Positions 24,389 through 33,761 are shown, counted from the first letter of the stretch. The stretch is 64,000 nucleotides of DNA from Kitasatospora setae KM-6054 (GCF_000269985.1 NC_016109.1:4650001-4714000), one strand, 5' to 3'. Numbers and translations: made by a program. Notes: generated by a model not told the origin, from the sequence alone.

Positions 24389-26047
24389 GTGGCAGTCCAC
24401 CGCACCCTGACCCGTACCGGGGGCGCCCTCGCCGCGGCCCTCGCCCTGACCGCGCTGGCCGCACCGTCCGCCCGGGCCCACCCGCTCGGCAACTTCTCGG
24501 TCAACCACTACCTCGGACTCACCGTCGAGGCCGACGGCGTCGACGCCCTCGCCGTCACCGACCTCGCCGAGATCCCCACCCTCCAGGAACAGCCCGCCGC
24601 CGACACCGACCACGACGGCACCGTCGACGCCGCCGAGAGCGCCGCCCACGCCGCCCGCCAGTGCGACGACACCGCCCGCCGGATCCGGCTCACCGCCGAC
24701 GGCACCGCCCTCGCCTGGACGGTCGCCTCGTCCTCGTCCACCCACCAGGACGGCGCGGCCGGCCTGCCCACCAGCCGCCTCGAATGCCGCCTGCACGCCG
24801 ACCACCGACTCCCGGCGGACGGCGCGGACTTCCGCGTCGAGACCGGCACCGACCCCACCCGGGTCGGCTGGAACGAGATCACCGCCCGCGGCGACGGCAC
24901 CGCGCTCGGCCCCTGCGACGTCCCGGCCGACTCGGTGAGCCGCGAACTACGCGACTACCCCAGGGACTTGCTCGACCGGCCGGAAGGCGTCACCGCCGCC
25001 GCCTTCCGCGCCCGCCCCGGCTCCGGCCCCGGCACCGCCCCGCTCGCGGACGCACCGACCACCGGTTCCACGGGCAGCTGGCTGGCCTCCCTCGACGCCC
25101 GCCTCGCCGCGCTCGGCACCGCCCGGCACCTCACCCTGCCGCTGGGCCTGCTCGCCGTCCTGCTCTCGCTCGTCCTCGGCGCCGGCCACGCCCTGCTGCC
25201 CGGCCACGGCAAGACCGTCATGGCCGCCTACCTCGCCGGGCGACGCGGCCGCCCCCGCGACGCGCTCACCGTCGGCGCCACCGTCACCCTCACCCACACC
25301 GCCGGCGTCCTGGCCACCGGCCTGCTGCTGACCACGGTCTCCACCCTCGCCGGAGACCGCCTGCTCGCCCGACTCGGCATCGTCAGCGGCGCCCTCGTCC
25401 TGCTCGTCGGCGCGCTGCTGCTCCGGGACGCCCTGCGCTCCCGCCGCGCCCACCGGGCACCGGCGGCCGAGAACGCCGACCGGCACGTGCACGAACCGCA
25501 CCCGGTCCTGGCGGGCGTGGCGGCCGGGGCCGCGGCGCACTCCGGCGGCGGGGACGAGCAGCACGGGCACGGGCACCACGGGCACGAGCACCACGAGCAC
25601 GGGCATGGCCACGGGCACGAGCACCACGACCATCACGGCCACCGGCACGGCCTGTTCGGCCGTCACCACCACCATCACGCCCACGACCACGACCACGCCC
25701 ACGCCCCGAACCGGGGGGCCGAACGGCGCCGGCTGATCGGTCTGGGGATCGCCGGCGGCCTGGTGCCGAGCCCCTCCGCGCTGGTCGTGCTGCTCGGTGC
25801 CGTCGCCCTCGGACGCACCCTGTTCGGCACCGCCCTGGTGCTCGCCTACGGGCTGGGCATGGCCGCCACCCTGACCGGCGCGGGCCTGCTCCTGGTCGGC
25901 CTCGGCCGCCGCACGGAGCGGCTCACCGCCCATCCGGCCCTCGCCCGCCTGCGCGGCCTCGCTCCGTACAGCGCCCTGCTGACCGCGCTGCTCGTTCTCG
26001 CCGTCGGCGCGGGCATGGTGCTGCGCAGCCTGCCCTCCGCCGTCTGA
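24389..26047 (+). CDS. NicO-family nickel/cobalt transporter with His-rich loop
   Basis: A 552-aa membrane protein. A signal segment ending SARAHPLGNFSVNHY precedes a ~200-residue extracytoplasmic domain containing DTDHDGTVDAAES, an EF-hand-like acidic loop. The transporter core then begins LVLGAGHALLPGHGKTVMAA, the family's HxxxPGHGK motif, followed by TVGATVTLTHTAGVL. Residues ~366-440 are a cytoplasmic loop extremely rich in His (HGHGHHGHEHH, HHHHHAHDHDHAH), a metal reservoir or sensor. Four more helices follow. It starts at a GTG with GGAGG. Metal specificity is not decidable here. Confidence 0.87.
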   Translation: MAVHRTLTRTGGALAAALALTALAAPSARAHPLGNFSVNHYLGLTVEADGVDALAVTDLAEIPTLQEQPAADTDHDGTVDAAESAAHAARQCDDTARRIRLTADGTALAWTVASSSSTHQDGAAGLPTSRLECRLHADHRLPADGADFRVETGTDPTRVGWNEITARGDGTALGPCDVPADSVSRELRDYPRDLLDRPEGVTAAAFRARPGSGPGTAPLADAPTTGSTGSWLASLDARLAALGTARHLTLPLGLLAVLLSLVLGAGHALLPGHGKTVMAAYLAGRRGRPRDALTVGATVTLTHTAGVLATGLLLTTVSTLAGDRLLARLGIVSGALVLLVGALLLRDALRSRRAHRAPAAENADRHVHEPHPVLAGVAAGAAAHSGGGDEQHGHGHHGHEHHEHGHGHGHEHHDHHGHRHGLFGRHHHHHAHDHDHAHAPNRGAERRRLIGLGIAGGLVPSPSALVVLLGAVALGRTLFGTALVLAYGLGMAATLTGAGLLLVGLGRRTERLTAHPALARLRGLAPYSALLTALLVLAVGAGMVLRSLPSAV

Positions 26048-26067
26048 CGCCACCTCAGGAGAACCAC

Positions 26068-26406
26068 GTGTCCGCCCGCCCCACCACGCTCCTGCGCGGC
26101 TTCGTCGCCGGCGTCCTGCCCGTCCTGCTGCTGGCCGGCTGCGGCGGCCCGGAACGGGGCAGCCTCGACACCCAGCCCGCCACCCCGTCGCCCACCTGCC
26201 GCGCCCACCAGGTCCGCGAGCCCGCCGAGCGCTACACCGCCGGTCGGGAGGCCGACACCGGCGCGGTGCTGGAGATGCTGCGCTACTACACCGCCAACGG
26301 CCGCACCCCGTACTGCGACGGGAAGCAGCCCACCACCGCCGACCGGGCCTGGCAGCAGCTCTACACCCGCCTCGGCGGAGACCCGACCCATCTCGCCCAG
26401 CCCTGA
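26068..26406 (+). CDS. Small lipoprotein, metal-transporter partner
   Basis: A 112-aa protein with a lipobox (LLLAGCGGPE) after a hydrophobic signal. The mature part has Cys-containing PTCRAHQVREPAE and TPYCDGKQPTTADRAW, two Cys that could form a disulfide. It lies 20 bp after the NicO-type gene and is co-transcribed with it; an AGGAGAA site precedes the GTG. No family is recognised. Confidence 0.75.
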   Translation: MSARPTTLLRGFVAGVLPVLLLAGCGGPERGSLDTQPATPSPTCRAHQVREPAERYTAGREADTGAVLEMLRYYTANGRTPYCDGKQPTTADRAWQQLYTRLGGDPTHLAQP

Positions 26407-26636
26407 TCCGGGGCGGCCGGCACCCCGCGTTGCGCCGATCGGGTGAATGCCCGGGGTCCGCACCAAGCCCGCGCCCCCGCCGCGGCGAACGGAGGGTGTG
26501 CGCGCAGCCAGGGTCGGCCGTCACGCGCACACGCGGGGACGGGACCCACCGGCTGGCACCACGGGTCCCGTCCCCGACCGTCCCCGACCGTTCAGGGCCC
26601 GACGGCTGTCGAGCGGCGGTGGGCGATGATGGCGGG

Positions 26637-27248
26637 GTGACCACCCCCCGTCGCCACTCGGCGAAGCGTCGTGAAGAACTCGTCGAGGCGGCCGAGCGCG
26701 CGCTGCTGCGCAGCGGGCTGTCCGCGTTGACGGTGCGGGCGGTGGCGAGCGAGGCGGGGGTGTCGCCGGGGGCGGTGCTGTACCACTACGCGAAGGCCGA
26801 CGACCTGGTGTACGAGCTGCACCGGACACTGGTCGACCGCTACGTGGCCGCCCGGATGCGGGCGGTGGCGAAGCTGGCGGACCCGGCCCGGCGGCTGGTG
26901 CGGGCGTTCGAGTCGGGCCTGCCGGCCGGGCCGGGCGACCCGACCTGTCGGCTGCTGTACGAGCTGCACGCGCTGGCCGGTCGCAGCCGCTCGCACGCGG
27001 CGCTGATGGCCTCGCTGTGGGACCGCGAACTGATGCTGTACGAGAGCATCGTGCAGGCGGGGGTGGCCGGCGGCGCGTTCCGCACCGAGCGGGACCCGCA
27101 CGACATCGCGGCCTCGCTGCTGGCGATGGAGGACGGCCTGGGCCTGCACATCGTCAGCGGGAACTCGTCGATGGCGGTCGGGGACGCCGTCCGGCTGCTG
27201 GTCGAGACCGCGAGTGGGCAGCTCGGCTGCGAGCTGCCCACCGGGTGA
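26637..27248 (+). CDS. TetR-family transcriptional regulator
   Basis: A 203-aa protein. The N-terminal HTH is ELVEAAERALLRSGLSALTV, then RAVASEAGVSPGAVLYHYAK, the TetR recognition-helix pattern. The C-terminal ~140 residues are the helical ligand-binding domain (FRTERDPHDIAASLLAMEDG). It starts at a GTG. The flanking genes give no target; it is convergent with the MurG paralogue. Confidence 0.9.
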   Translation: MTTPRRHSAKRREELVEAAERALLRSGLSALTVRAVASEAGVSPGAVLYHYAKADDLVYELHRTLVDRYVAARMRAVAKLADPARRLVRAFESGLPAGPGDPTCRLLYELHALAGRSRSHAALMASLWDRELMLYESIVQAGVAGGAFRTERDPHDIAASLLAMEDGLGLHIVSGNSSMAVGDAVRLLVETASGQLGCELPTG

Positions 27249-27283
27249 GCGGGGCAGTGCGGGGGTGCGGCGGTCAGCGGCGG

Positions 27284-28462
27284 TCAGCGGGCGGCGATCG
27301 CCGCGAGCAGGACGTCGACCAGGCGCTGGGCCGCGTCCGGCCGGCCGCGCTCCCGGGCGCGGTCGGCCATCGCGGCGCGCCGGTCGGGGTCGGCGAGCAG
27401 CGGGGCCAGCGCGGTGCGCAGGTGGTCGGGGGTGACGGTGCCGAGCAGGGCGACGGCCGCGCCGGCGCTCTCCAGGTGGGCGGCGTTGTGGGCCTGCTCG
27501 TTGCCGGCGGCGGAGGCGAGCGGGACGAACACGGCGGCCTTGCCGAGCGCGGTCAGCTCGGCGAGGGTGCCCGCGCCGCTGCGGCTGACCACGACGTCGG
27601 CCAGCGCCAGGACGTCCGGCAGTTCGGCGCCGGTGTAGCCGGTCAGCAGGTAGCGCCCGGCCAGGTGCGGCGGCAGCGCCGCGGCCGGTCCGCGCAGCGC
27701 CGCCTCGTTGGCCGGGCCGCACTGGTGGATCACGTTGGCGTGCTCCAGCAGCCACGGCAGGACGGCCGACACCAGGCCGTTGATCTGCGCCGAGCCCTGC
27801 GCCCCGCCCGTGACGTACACGGTCGGCAGCGCGCGGTCGAACCCGTCCAGGCCGAGCGCGGTGACGGCCTTGTCGGCCCGTCCGGTGAGCACCGCCGGGC
27901 GGACCGGGTTGCCGGTCACCGCGGCGGTGCGCCGGGCCGCGGCGGGCAGCAGCGGCAGGGTCGACTCCGAGGAGACCGCGACCCGGGTCGCCGCCCGGGC
28001 CAGCACCCGGTTCGCCAGGCCGAGGCGCACCGTCTGCTCGTGCACCACCAGCGGCACCCCGCAGGAGCGCGCCGCCAGCCCGACCGGCACCGCCACGTAC
28101 CCGCCGGTGGCCAGCACCGCGTCCGGCGCGAAGCGCCTGATCAGCGCGCGGGCCTGCCAGGCGCCCAGCGGGACGCGGCACATGTCCCGGACGTTCGCCG
28201 GGGAGAGCAGCTTCAGCGGGTTCGAGGAGCGCCGGACCTTCCCGGTGGCGACCGGCTCGAACCGGATCCCCTCGGCGGGCGCGACCCGGGCCTCCAGGCC
28301 CGCCGCGGTGCCCACCCACAGCACCTCCACCGTCCGCCGCTCGGCGGCCAACCGCTCCTGCAGCGCCCGCACCGCGGTCAGCGCCGGGTAGGTGTGCCCG
28401 CCGGTGCCGCCGCCGGTGACCACCAGCCGCAGTGGTCCGTCGCCCCGGTTCGTCCGCGCCAT
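27284..28462 (-). CDS. murG: MurG-type GlcNAc transferase paralogue
   Basis: A 392-aa glycosyltransferase of the GT28 family. It has the N-terminal G-loop VVTGGGTGGHTYPALT, VLATGGYVAVPVGLAARS, and the C-terminal donor site GGAQGSAQINGL and VVSRSGAGTLAELTALGKAAVFVPL. MurG converts lipid I to lipid II using UDP-GlcNAc. It stands alone, with no other mur or fts genes nearby, so it is probably a second copy rather than the division-cluster gene. It may serve another acceptor or confer tolerance to a cell-wall antibiotic (inference). Confidence 0.85.
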   Translation of the reverse strand: MARTNRGDGPLRLVVTGGGTGGHTYPALTAVRALQERLAAERRTVEVLWVGTAAGLEARVAPAEGIRFEPVATGKVRRSSNPLKLLSPANVRDMCRVPLGAWQARALIRRFAPDAVLATGGYVAVPVGLAARSCGVPLVVHEQTVRLGLANRVLARAATRVAVSSESTLPLLPAAARRTAAVTGNPVRPAVLTGRADKAVTALGLDGFDRALPTVYVTGGAQGSAQINGLVSAVLPWLLEHANVIHQCGPANEAALRGPAAALPPHLAGRYLLTGYTGAELPDVLALADVVVSRSGAGTLAELTALGKAAVFVPLASAAGNEQAHNAAHLESAGAAVALLGTVTPDHLRTALAPLLADPDRRAAMADRARERGRPDAAQRLVDVLLAAIAAR

Positions 28463-28585
28463 GCCCGTCTCCTGTCCGCCGTCGGGTCCGTCCGACCCGG
28501 TTGACGAGTCGTCAGCCTACGGCGGTTCCGGGCGGCGGTGCGGCGGTGCTGCGGGCGCCGGTGCGGGGGCGGCCTGGGGTGGCCT

Positions 28586-28607
28586 GGGGGGGGGGGGGGG
28601 GGGGGGG
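28586..28607 (+). repeat. G22 homopolymer tract
   Basis: Twenty-two consecutive G lie in the 278-bp intergenic region between the MurG paralogue and the antiporter gene, 133 bp before the latter's start. The rest of that region is G-rich without another clear feature. The tract could form a G-quadruplex, vary in length, or be a sequencing artefact. Confidence 0.9.
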
Positions 28608-28740
28608 TGCGGGTGGTGCGGCGCGCGGAAACGGGGCGTATCGGGTGAAAAGGTGCGCCCGGTTGGTAGCGTTCCGCCCGCGGCGGCGGCGCGCGGGACG
28701 GCCGGGCGGTCGGGTCCGCGGGCGAGAGGGAGCGGCGCGG

Positions 28741-30204
28741 GTGGCGACGGAGGAGACCGGGGAGACCGGTGCGGCGGGGGCGGCGGGGGCGGCGGTCCGC
28801 GAGGCGGAGGCCGGGGCGGCGAAGCTGGCGCTGCCGACGCTGACCATGCTGGTGGTCGGCTCGATGGTCGGCGCGGGCGTGTTCTCGCTGCCGGGGCGGT
28901 TCGCCCAGGAGACCGGGGTGCTGGGCGCGCTGGTCGCCTGGCTGATCGCGGGCACCGGCATGCTGACGCTGGCCCTGGTCTTCCAGTCGCTGGCGGTCCG
29001 CCGGCCCGGACTGGACGCGGGCGTGTACGCGTACGCCAAGGCCGGGTTCGGCGAGTACCTGGGCTTCTTCTCGGCGTTCGGCTACTGGGCGAGCGCCTGC
29101 GTCGGCAACGTGACGTACTGGGTGCTGATCATGTCGACGGTCGGGGCGCTCGTCCCGGCGCTCGGGGACGGGGACACGGCCCTCGCGGTGGCGCTCTCCT
29201 CGGTCGGGCTGTGGGGCTTCTTCCTGCTGGTGCGGCGCGGCGTCAAGGAGGCCGCGATGATCAACCGGGTCGTCACGGTCGCCAAGCTGGTGCCGATCCT
29301 GGTGTTCGTGCTGCTGGCGCTGTTCTGCTTCGACGCGGACGTGTTCGCCGACAACTTCCAGGGCGCGTCCTACGCCGGCTCGCTCTACGACCAGGTGCAC
29401 GGGACGATGCTGGCCACCGTCTTCGTCTTTCTCGGCGTGGAGGGCGCGAGCGTCTACTCCCGGCACGCGAAACGGCGTTCGGACGTCGGCCGGGCCACCG
29501 TGCTCGGCTTCCTGAGCGTCTTCGCGGTGTTCGCCTCGGTGACGATCGTGTCCTACGGCCTGTTGCCGATGGGCGAGATCGCCGAACTGCGACAGCCCTC
29601 GATGGCGGGCGTCCTGGAGGCGGCGGTCGGCACCTGGGGGTCGGTACTGGTCAGCGTCGGCCTCGTCGTCTCGGTGCTCGGCGCGTACCTGGCCTGGACG
29701 CTGATGGCCGCCGAGGTGCTGTTCGTCGCCGCCAAGGACGAGGACATGCCGCGCTTCCTGGCCCGCGCCACCGACCAGGACGTGCCCGTCCCCGCCCTGC
29801 TGCTGACCACCGCGCTCTCGCAGCTGATGCTGGTGGTGACGGCGTTCTCGGACGACGCCTTCGACCTCGCGCTCGACCTGACCAGCACGCTCAGCCTGAT
29901 CCCGTACCTGCTGGCGGCCGGCTACGCGGTCATGGTGGCCCGCCAGGACCGCGCGGGCCCGGCCGCGCTGGCGGTGGCCGGGCTGGCCACCGCGTACACC
30001 GCCTTCCTGGTGTACGCGGCGGGCTGGGCGTACCTGCTGGTGTCGTTCATCATCTACGCGCCCGCGACGGTGCTGTTCGTGATGGCCCGCCGGGAGCAGG
30101 GCCGCCGGCTGTTCTCGCCGCGCGAGGCGGTGGTGCTGGCGGTGTCGGTGGCCGGGGCGGTGCTGGGCGTGGTGGCGCTGGCGGCGGGGTGGATCAGCCC
30201 GTGA
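28741..30204 (+). CDS. Basic amino acid/polyamine antiporter (ArcD-like APC transporter)
   Basis: A 487-aa protein with 12-13 hydrophobic segments. The APC-superfamily start is LTMLVVGSMVGAGVFSLPGR (GxGIF-like), followed by AGVYAYAKAGFGEYLGFFSA and VFLGVEGASVYSRHAKRRSDVG, a pattern of the arginine/ornithine antiporters. About 40 Ala/Glu-rich residues precede the first helix. The GTG at 28741 is preceded by a GGGAG site. Arginine deiminase is encoded 307 bp downstream on the same strand. I infer exchange of arginine for ornithine or citrulline. Confidence 0.87.
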   Translation: MATEETGETGAAGAAGAAVREAEAGAAKLALPTLTMLVVGSMVGAGVFSLPGRFAQETGVLGALVAWLIAGTGMLTLALVFQSLAVRRPGLDAGVYAYAKAGFGEYLGFFSAFGYWASACVGNVTYWVLIMSTVGALVPALGDGDTALAVALSSVGLWGFFLLVRRGVKEAAMINRVVTVAKLVPILVFVLLALFCFDADVFADNFQGASYAGSLYDQVHGTMLATVFVFLGVEGASVYSRHAKRRSDVGRATVLGFLSVFAVFASVTIVSYGLLPMGEIAELRQPSMAGVLEAAVGTWGSVLVSVGLVVSVLGAYLAWTLMAAEVLFVAAKDEDMPRFLARATDQDVPVPALLLTTALSQLMLVVTAFSDDAFDLALDLTSTLSLIPYLLAAGYAVMVARQDRAGPAALAVAGLATAYTAFLVYAAGWAYLLVSFIIYAPATVLFVMARREQGRRLFSPREAVVLAVSVAGAVLGVVALAAGWISP

Positions 30205-30210
30205 GGTTCC

Positions 30211-30479
30211 GTGACGCGACATCGGTGACGTGGCATCGGTGACGCGGCAGTTGGTGTCGTCACAACTGGTGGCACGGCATCGGTGTGGCGTCATGCGTGC
30301 CGTGACATCCATGACGCGTCACGTGTGTCGCGACATGTGTGCCGTGACATCCGTGTCGCGTCACGCGTGTTGCGACATCGGTGTCGTGACACCAAGTGCC
30401 ACGTCATCGATGTCGTGACATCCATGCCGGGACACACGTGCCGCGACATCCATGACGCGACACCTATGACGTGACACCC
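30211..30479 (+). repeat. Degenerate 14-bp tandem repeat array, 19 units
   Basis: Practically the whole gap between the antiporter and arcA is a tandem array of 14-bp units (three are 15 bp) with rough consensus RTGNCGYGACATCS. Examples are GTGACGCGACATCG, GTGCCGTGACATCC and ATGTCGTGACATCC. Many units contain the near-palindrome TGTCGYGACA. Units differ at several positions, so the array is old or under constraint for a motif rather than a sequence. It is not CRISPR: there are no unique spacers. It could be an operator array, a multi-hairpin element or a neutral minisatellite. Confidence 0.9.
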
Positions 30480-30511
30480 ATTCACACCCCCGCTGCGAAG
30501 GGACCGTTTCG

Positions 30512-31750
30512 ATGACTGCTCTGGGCGTCCACTCCGAGGTCGGCCGGCTGCGCAAGGTGCTGGTCTGCCGGCCGGGGCTCGCGCACCGGCGGCTCACCCC
30601 GGGCAACGCCGACGACCTGCTGTTCGACGACGTGATGTGGGTGGAGAACGCCCAGCGCGACCACGCCGACTTCGTGGCGAAGCTGACCGGGCGCGGGGTC
30701 GAGGTGGTCGAGCTGCACGATCTGCTGGCGGAGACGATGGCGGTGCCGGGGGCCCGGGACTGGCTGCTGGACCGCAAGATCGTTCCGGACCAGGTCGGGC
30801 TCGGGCTGGTGGACGGGACCCGCGGCTACCTGGAGGGGCTGGTGCCGGCCGAGCTGGCGGAGCTGCTGATCGGCGGGCTGGCCACCGGTGACCTGCCGGA
30901 GGAGTTCCGGTCCGGGTACCTGGCGTTGGCGCGGGAGGCGACCGGGGTGCGCGAGTACCTGATGCCGCCGCTGCCCAACACCCTCTACACCCGGGACACC
31001 ACCTGCTGGCTGTACGGCGGGGTGACGCTCAACCCGCTGTACTGGCCCGCCCGGCACGACGAGACGCTGCTGATGAAGGCGGTCTACTCCTTCCACCCGG
31101 ACTTCACCGGCGCCACCGTCTGGTGGGGCGACCCCGAGCGGGACTGGGGGCAGTCCACCTTCGAGGGCGGCGACATCATGCCGGTCGGCAACGGCGTGGT
31201 GCTGATGGGCATGAGCGAGCGGACCTCGCGGCAGGCCATCACCCAGGTCGCCGCCGCGCTGTTCGAGCGGGGCGCGGCCCGACGGGTGGTGGTCGCCGGG
31301 ATGCCGAAGCTGCGTTCCGCGATGCACCTGGACACCGTCTTCACCTTCGCCGACCGCGAGACGGTCACCCTCTACCCGGCGATCGTCGACCGGGTGCACG
31401 CCTTCACCCTCCACCCCTCCGACCGGGCCCCCGGCGTGGAGGTGGTGGACGAGGGCTCCCGGCCGTTCACCGAGGTGGTCGCCGAGGCGCTCGGGCTGTC
31501 CGGGCTGCGGGTGATCGGCACCGGCGGCGACGTGTACGCCTCCGAGCGCCAGCAGTGGGACAGCGGCAACAACGCGGTGGCGATCGAACCCGGCGTGGTG
31601 ATCACGTACGACCGCAACACCACCACCAACGCGCTGCTGCGGAAGGCCGGCGTCGAGGTGGTCACCATCGTCGGCGCGGAGCTCGGCCGGGGGCGGGGCG
31701 GCGGGCACTGCATGACCTGTCCGCTGATCCGTGAGCCGGTGGACTACTGA
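30512..31750 (+). CDS. arcA: Arginine deiminase
   Basis: A 412-aa enzyme converting arginine to citrulline and ammonia. Family motifs are present: the N-terminal [65 protein letters not shown] and the catalytic Cys400 in [10 protein letters not shown] near the C terminus. Length is standard. An AGGGACC-like site precedes the ATG. Only the antiporter lies nearby. Ornithine carbamoyltransferase and carbamate kinase genes, needed to gain ATP, are not in the window. Confidence 0.96.
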   Translation: MTALGVHSEVGRLRKVLVCRPGLAHRRLTPGNADDLLFDDVMWVENAQRDHADFVAKLTGRGVEVVELHDLLAETMAVPGARDWLLDRKIVPDQVGLGLVDGTRGYLEGLVPAELAELLIGGLATGDLPEEFRSGYLALAREATGVREYLMPPLPNTLYTRDTTCWLYGGVTLNPLYWPARHDETLLMKAVYSFHPDFTGATVWWGDPERDWGQSTFEGGDIMPVGNGVVLMGMSERTSRQAITQVAAALFERGAARRVVVAGMPKLRSAMHLDTVFTFADRETVTLYPAIVDRVHAFTLHPSDRAPGVEVVDEGSRPFTEVVAEALGLSGLRVIGTGGDVYASERQQWDSGNNAVAIEPGVVITYDRNTTTNALLRKAGVEVVTIVGAELGRGRGGGHCMTCPLIREPVDY

Positions 31751-31786
31751 CGCCCGGTCCGCACGGCAGGCCCGTCCCCGGGCGCG

Positions 31787-31828
31787 CCGCCCCCGTCCGC
31801 GTACCGTCCGCGTACCGGCCGGGGGCGG
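31787..31828 (+). terminator. Probable terminator after arcA
   Basis: 9-bp perfect G/C arms (31787-31795 and 31820-31828) enclose a 24-nt loop that itself holds a repeated GTCCGCGTACC. Confidence 0.5.
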
Positions 31829-31920
31829 ACGTGTGTGCGGACGGGCGGTGAAACACCCGGGGACGGAGGCGCGTCTATAGGGGTGGACAGCCCGGAACGG
31901 CCGGGCCACGGGGGTGCGAT

Positions 31921-33744
31921 GTGATACGCGGACAGGCCGGTACCGCCCGGGTGGCGGAGGACGGGTCCGGGAGCGCGGTGCCCAGGCAGCGTTCGGGCGG
32001 CGCGGGCACGGATGGCGCGGGCGGCGCTGGCACGGGCCCCGGTGGGCGGGCGGCCCGGCGGCGGGAGCAGCAGGGCCGGAGCCGCGGCCGGGGGCAGCGG
32101 GGCCGGGGCCGGCGGTGGCTGCGGGGGTGGCGGCGGGTGCTGGTGTTCGGGGTGGTCGGGGTGGTGGTGCTGACCGTCGGGGCGGGCGGGTACCTGTACT
32201 TCCGGCTGAACGCCAACATCCAGCACGCGCCGCTGTTCGCGGGCGAGGAGGGCGACGCGGGCCACGAGGTGCCGGACGCGTTCGGCCGGACGCCGATCAA
32301 CGTGCTGGTGATCGGCTCCGACTCGCGCGCGAACCCGGAGGACTGCACCATCGGCGGCGCCTGCGGGGAGGGCGCCAACGCCGACGTCAACCTGCTGCTG
32401 CACGTCGCCGCGGACCGCAGCAACGCGACGGTGATGAGCATCCCGCGCGACCTGGTGACCGACCTGCCGGGCTGCAGGAACGAGGCGGGCAAGTCCGTGT
32501 TCAAGGCCCGCCGCGACATGATCAACTCGACTCTGCAGGGCGGCCCCGGCTGCACCGTGGCGGCCGTCCGCAAGCTCACCGACCTGCCGATCGACCACTT
32601 CGTGCAGGTCGACTTCAGCGGCGTGATCAAGATGTCGGACGCGGTGGGCGGCGTCCCGGTGTGCGTCACCGAGAACGTCTACGACCCGTACTCGCACCTC
32701 AAGCTGGCGAAGGGCACGCACACCCTGCAGGGCATGGCGGCGCTGCAGTTCGTCCGGACCAGGCACGGCTTCGGCGACGGCAGCGACATCCGCCGCGCCT
32801 CGGCGCAGCACGACTTCCTCGCCTCGATGGTCCGCCAGCTGAAGAGCGCCGGGACGCTCACCGACCCGGGCAGGCTGCTCTCGCTCGCCGACGCCGCGAC
32901 CAAGGCGCTCACCGTCGACCCGGGGCTGGCCGGGGTCACCAAGCTGATCGGCCTCGGCGAGGACGTCCAGAAGGTGCCGTCCGAGCGGATCACCTTCACC
33001 ACCATGCAGGTCGTGGAGGACCCGGCCGACACCGACCGGCGGGTGATCGGCCCGAACGCGACGCAGCTGTTCCGGATGATCCGGGACGACCGCCCGCTCA
33101 CCGGCGACCCGCAGGCCCCGGCCGCCGCGCCCGGCCCGTCCGCCACCGCCACCGCCACCGCCACCGCCGCTACCGCGCCCGCCACCGCGTCGAGCACCCC
33201 GCCCGCGGCCGGCCCGGCCCGGGGCAGCGTCACCGTCGTGGTGCGCAACGGCACCGGCGTCACCGGCCGGGCCGGGGCGGTCGCCGACGCGCTGCGGCAG
33301 GCGGGCTTCGGCAAGGGCACCGCCGCCGGGCCGGCCGTCACCGCCGCCCGCAGCGCGGTCACCTACCCGGCGGGCAAGGAGGCCGCCGCCCGCCAGGTCG
33401 CCGACGCGCTGGGCCTGCCCGCGGACGCCGTCCGGGCCGGCCAGGGCGCCTCGGTCGAGCTGCTGATCGGCACCGACTGGCCGTCCGGAACCGCCTACCC
33501 GGCCGCCGCAGCCGGGGCCGGTACGGGCGGCGGCGGCGCGAGCAGCGGTGGGAGCGCGCCGGCGAAGCCCGCCGCCGACCCGTCGGCCGCGCTCAAGGGC
33601 GCCGACGCGCTCACCGCCGACGACAGCAGCGGCTGCACGAAGGTCGGCGACTTCAAGACCGTCGAACTCCCCGGCTACCGGGGCTCGATGACGCCGGTCC
33701 AGGCCTTCGACCGCAGCAAGGACGTCCCGGTCTCGGCGCCCTGA
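31921..33744 (+). CDS. LytR-CpsA-Psr (LCP) family protein
   Basis: A 607-aa protein with a ~70-residue basic cytoplasmic N terminus, one membrane helix (VLVFGVVGVVVLTVGAGGYL) and an extracellular LCP domain. Key motifs are INVLVIGSDSR, ADVNLLLHVAADRSNATVMS with IPRDL, and FVRTRHGFGDGSDIRR, the Asp/Arg residues that bind the polyprenyl pyrophosphate. A Thr/Ala-rich linker at ~405-430 leads to a LytR_C-like domain (SVTVVVRNGTGVTGRAGAVA). LCP enzymes attach anionic polymers to peptidoglycan. A terminator follows. Confidence 0.92.
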   Translation: MIRGQAGTARVAEDGSGSAVPRQRSGGAGTDGAGGAGTGPGGRAARRREQQGRSRGRGQRGRGRRWLRGWRRVLVFGVVGVVVLTVGAGGYLYFRLNANIQHAPLFAGEEGDAGHEVPDAFGRTPINVLVIGSDSRANPEDCTIGGACGEGANADVNLLLHVAADRSNATVMSIPRDLVTDLPGCRNEAGKSVFKARRDMINSTLQGGPGCTVAAVRKLTDLPIDHFVQVDFSGVIKMSDAVGGVPVCVTENVYDPYSHLKLAKGTHTLQGMAALQFVRTRHGFGDGSDIRRASAQHDFLASMVRQLKSAGTLTDPGRLLSLADAATKALTVDPGLAGVTKLIGLGEDVQKVPSERITFTTMQVVEDPADTDRRVIGPNATQLFRMIRDDRPLTGDPQAPAAAPGPSATATATATAATAPATASSTPPAAGPARGSVTVVVRNGTGVTGRAGAVADALRQAGFGKGTAAGPAVTAARSAVTYPAGKEAAARQVADALGLPADAVRAGQGASVELLIGTDWPSGTAYPAAAAGAGTGGGGASSGGSAPAKPAADPSAALKGADALTADDSSGCTKVGDFKTVELPGYRGSMTPVQAFDRSKDVPVSAP

Positions 33745-33761
33745 CATCGCCCCCGCAGGAC

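Noticed and set aside
30211-30479. CRISPR array
   Set aside because: The repeats are contiguous 14-bp units without unique spacers, and no cas genes are nearby.
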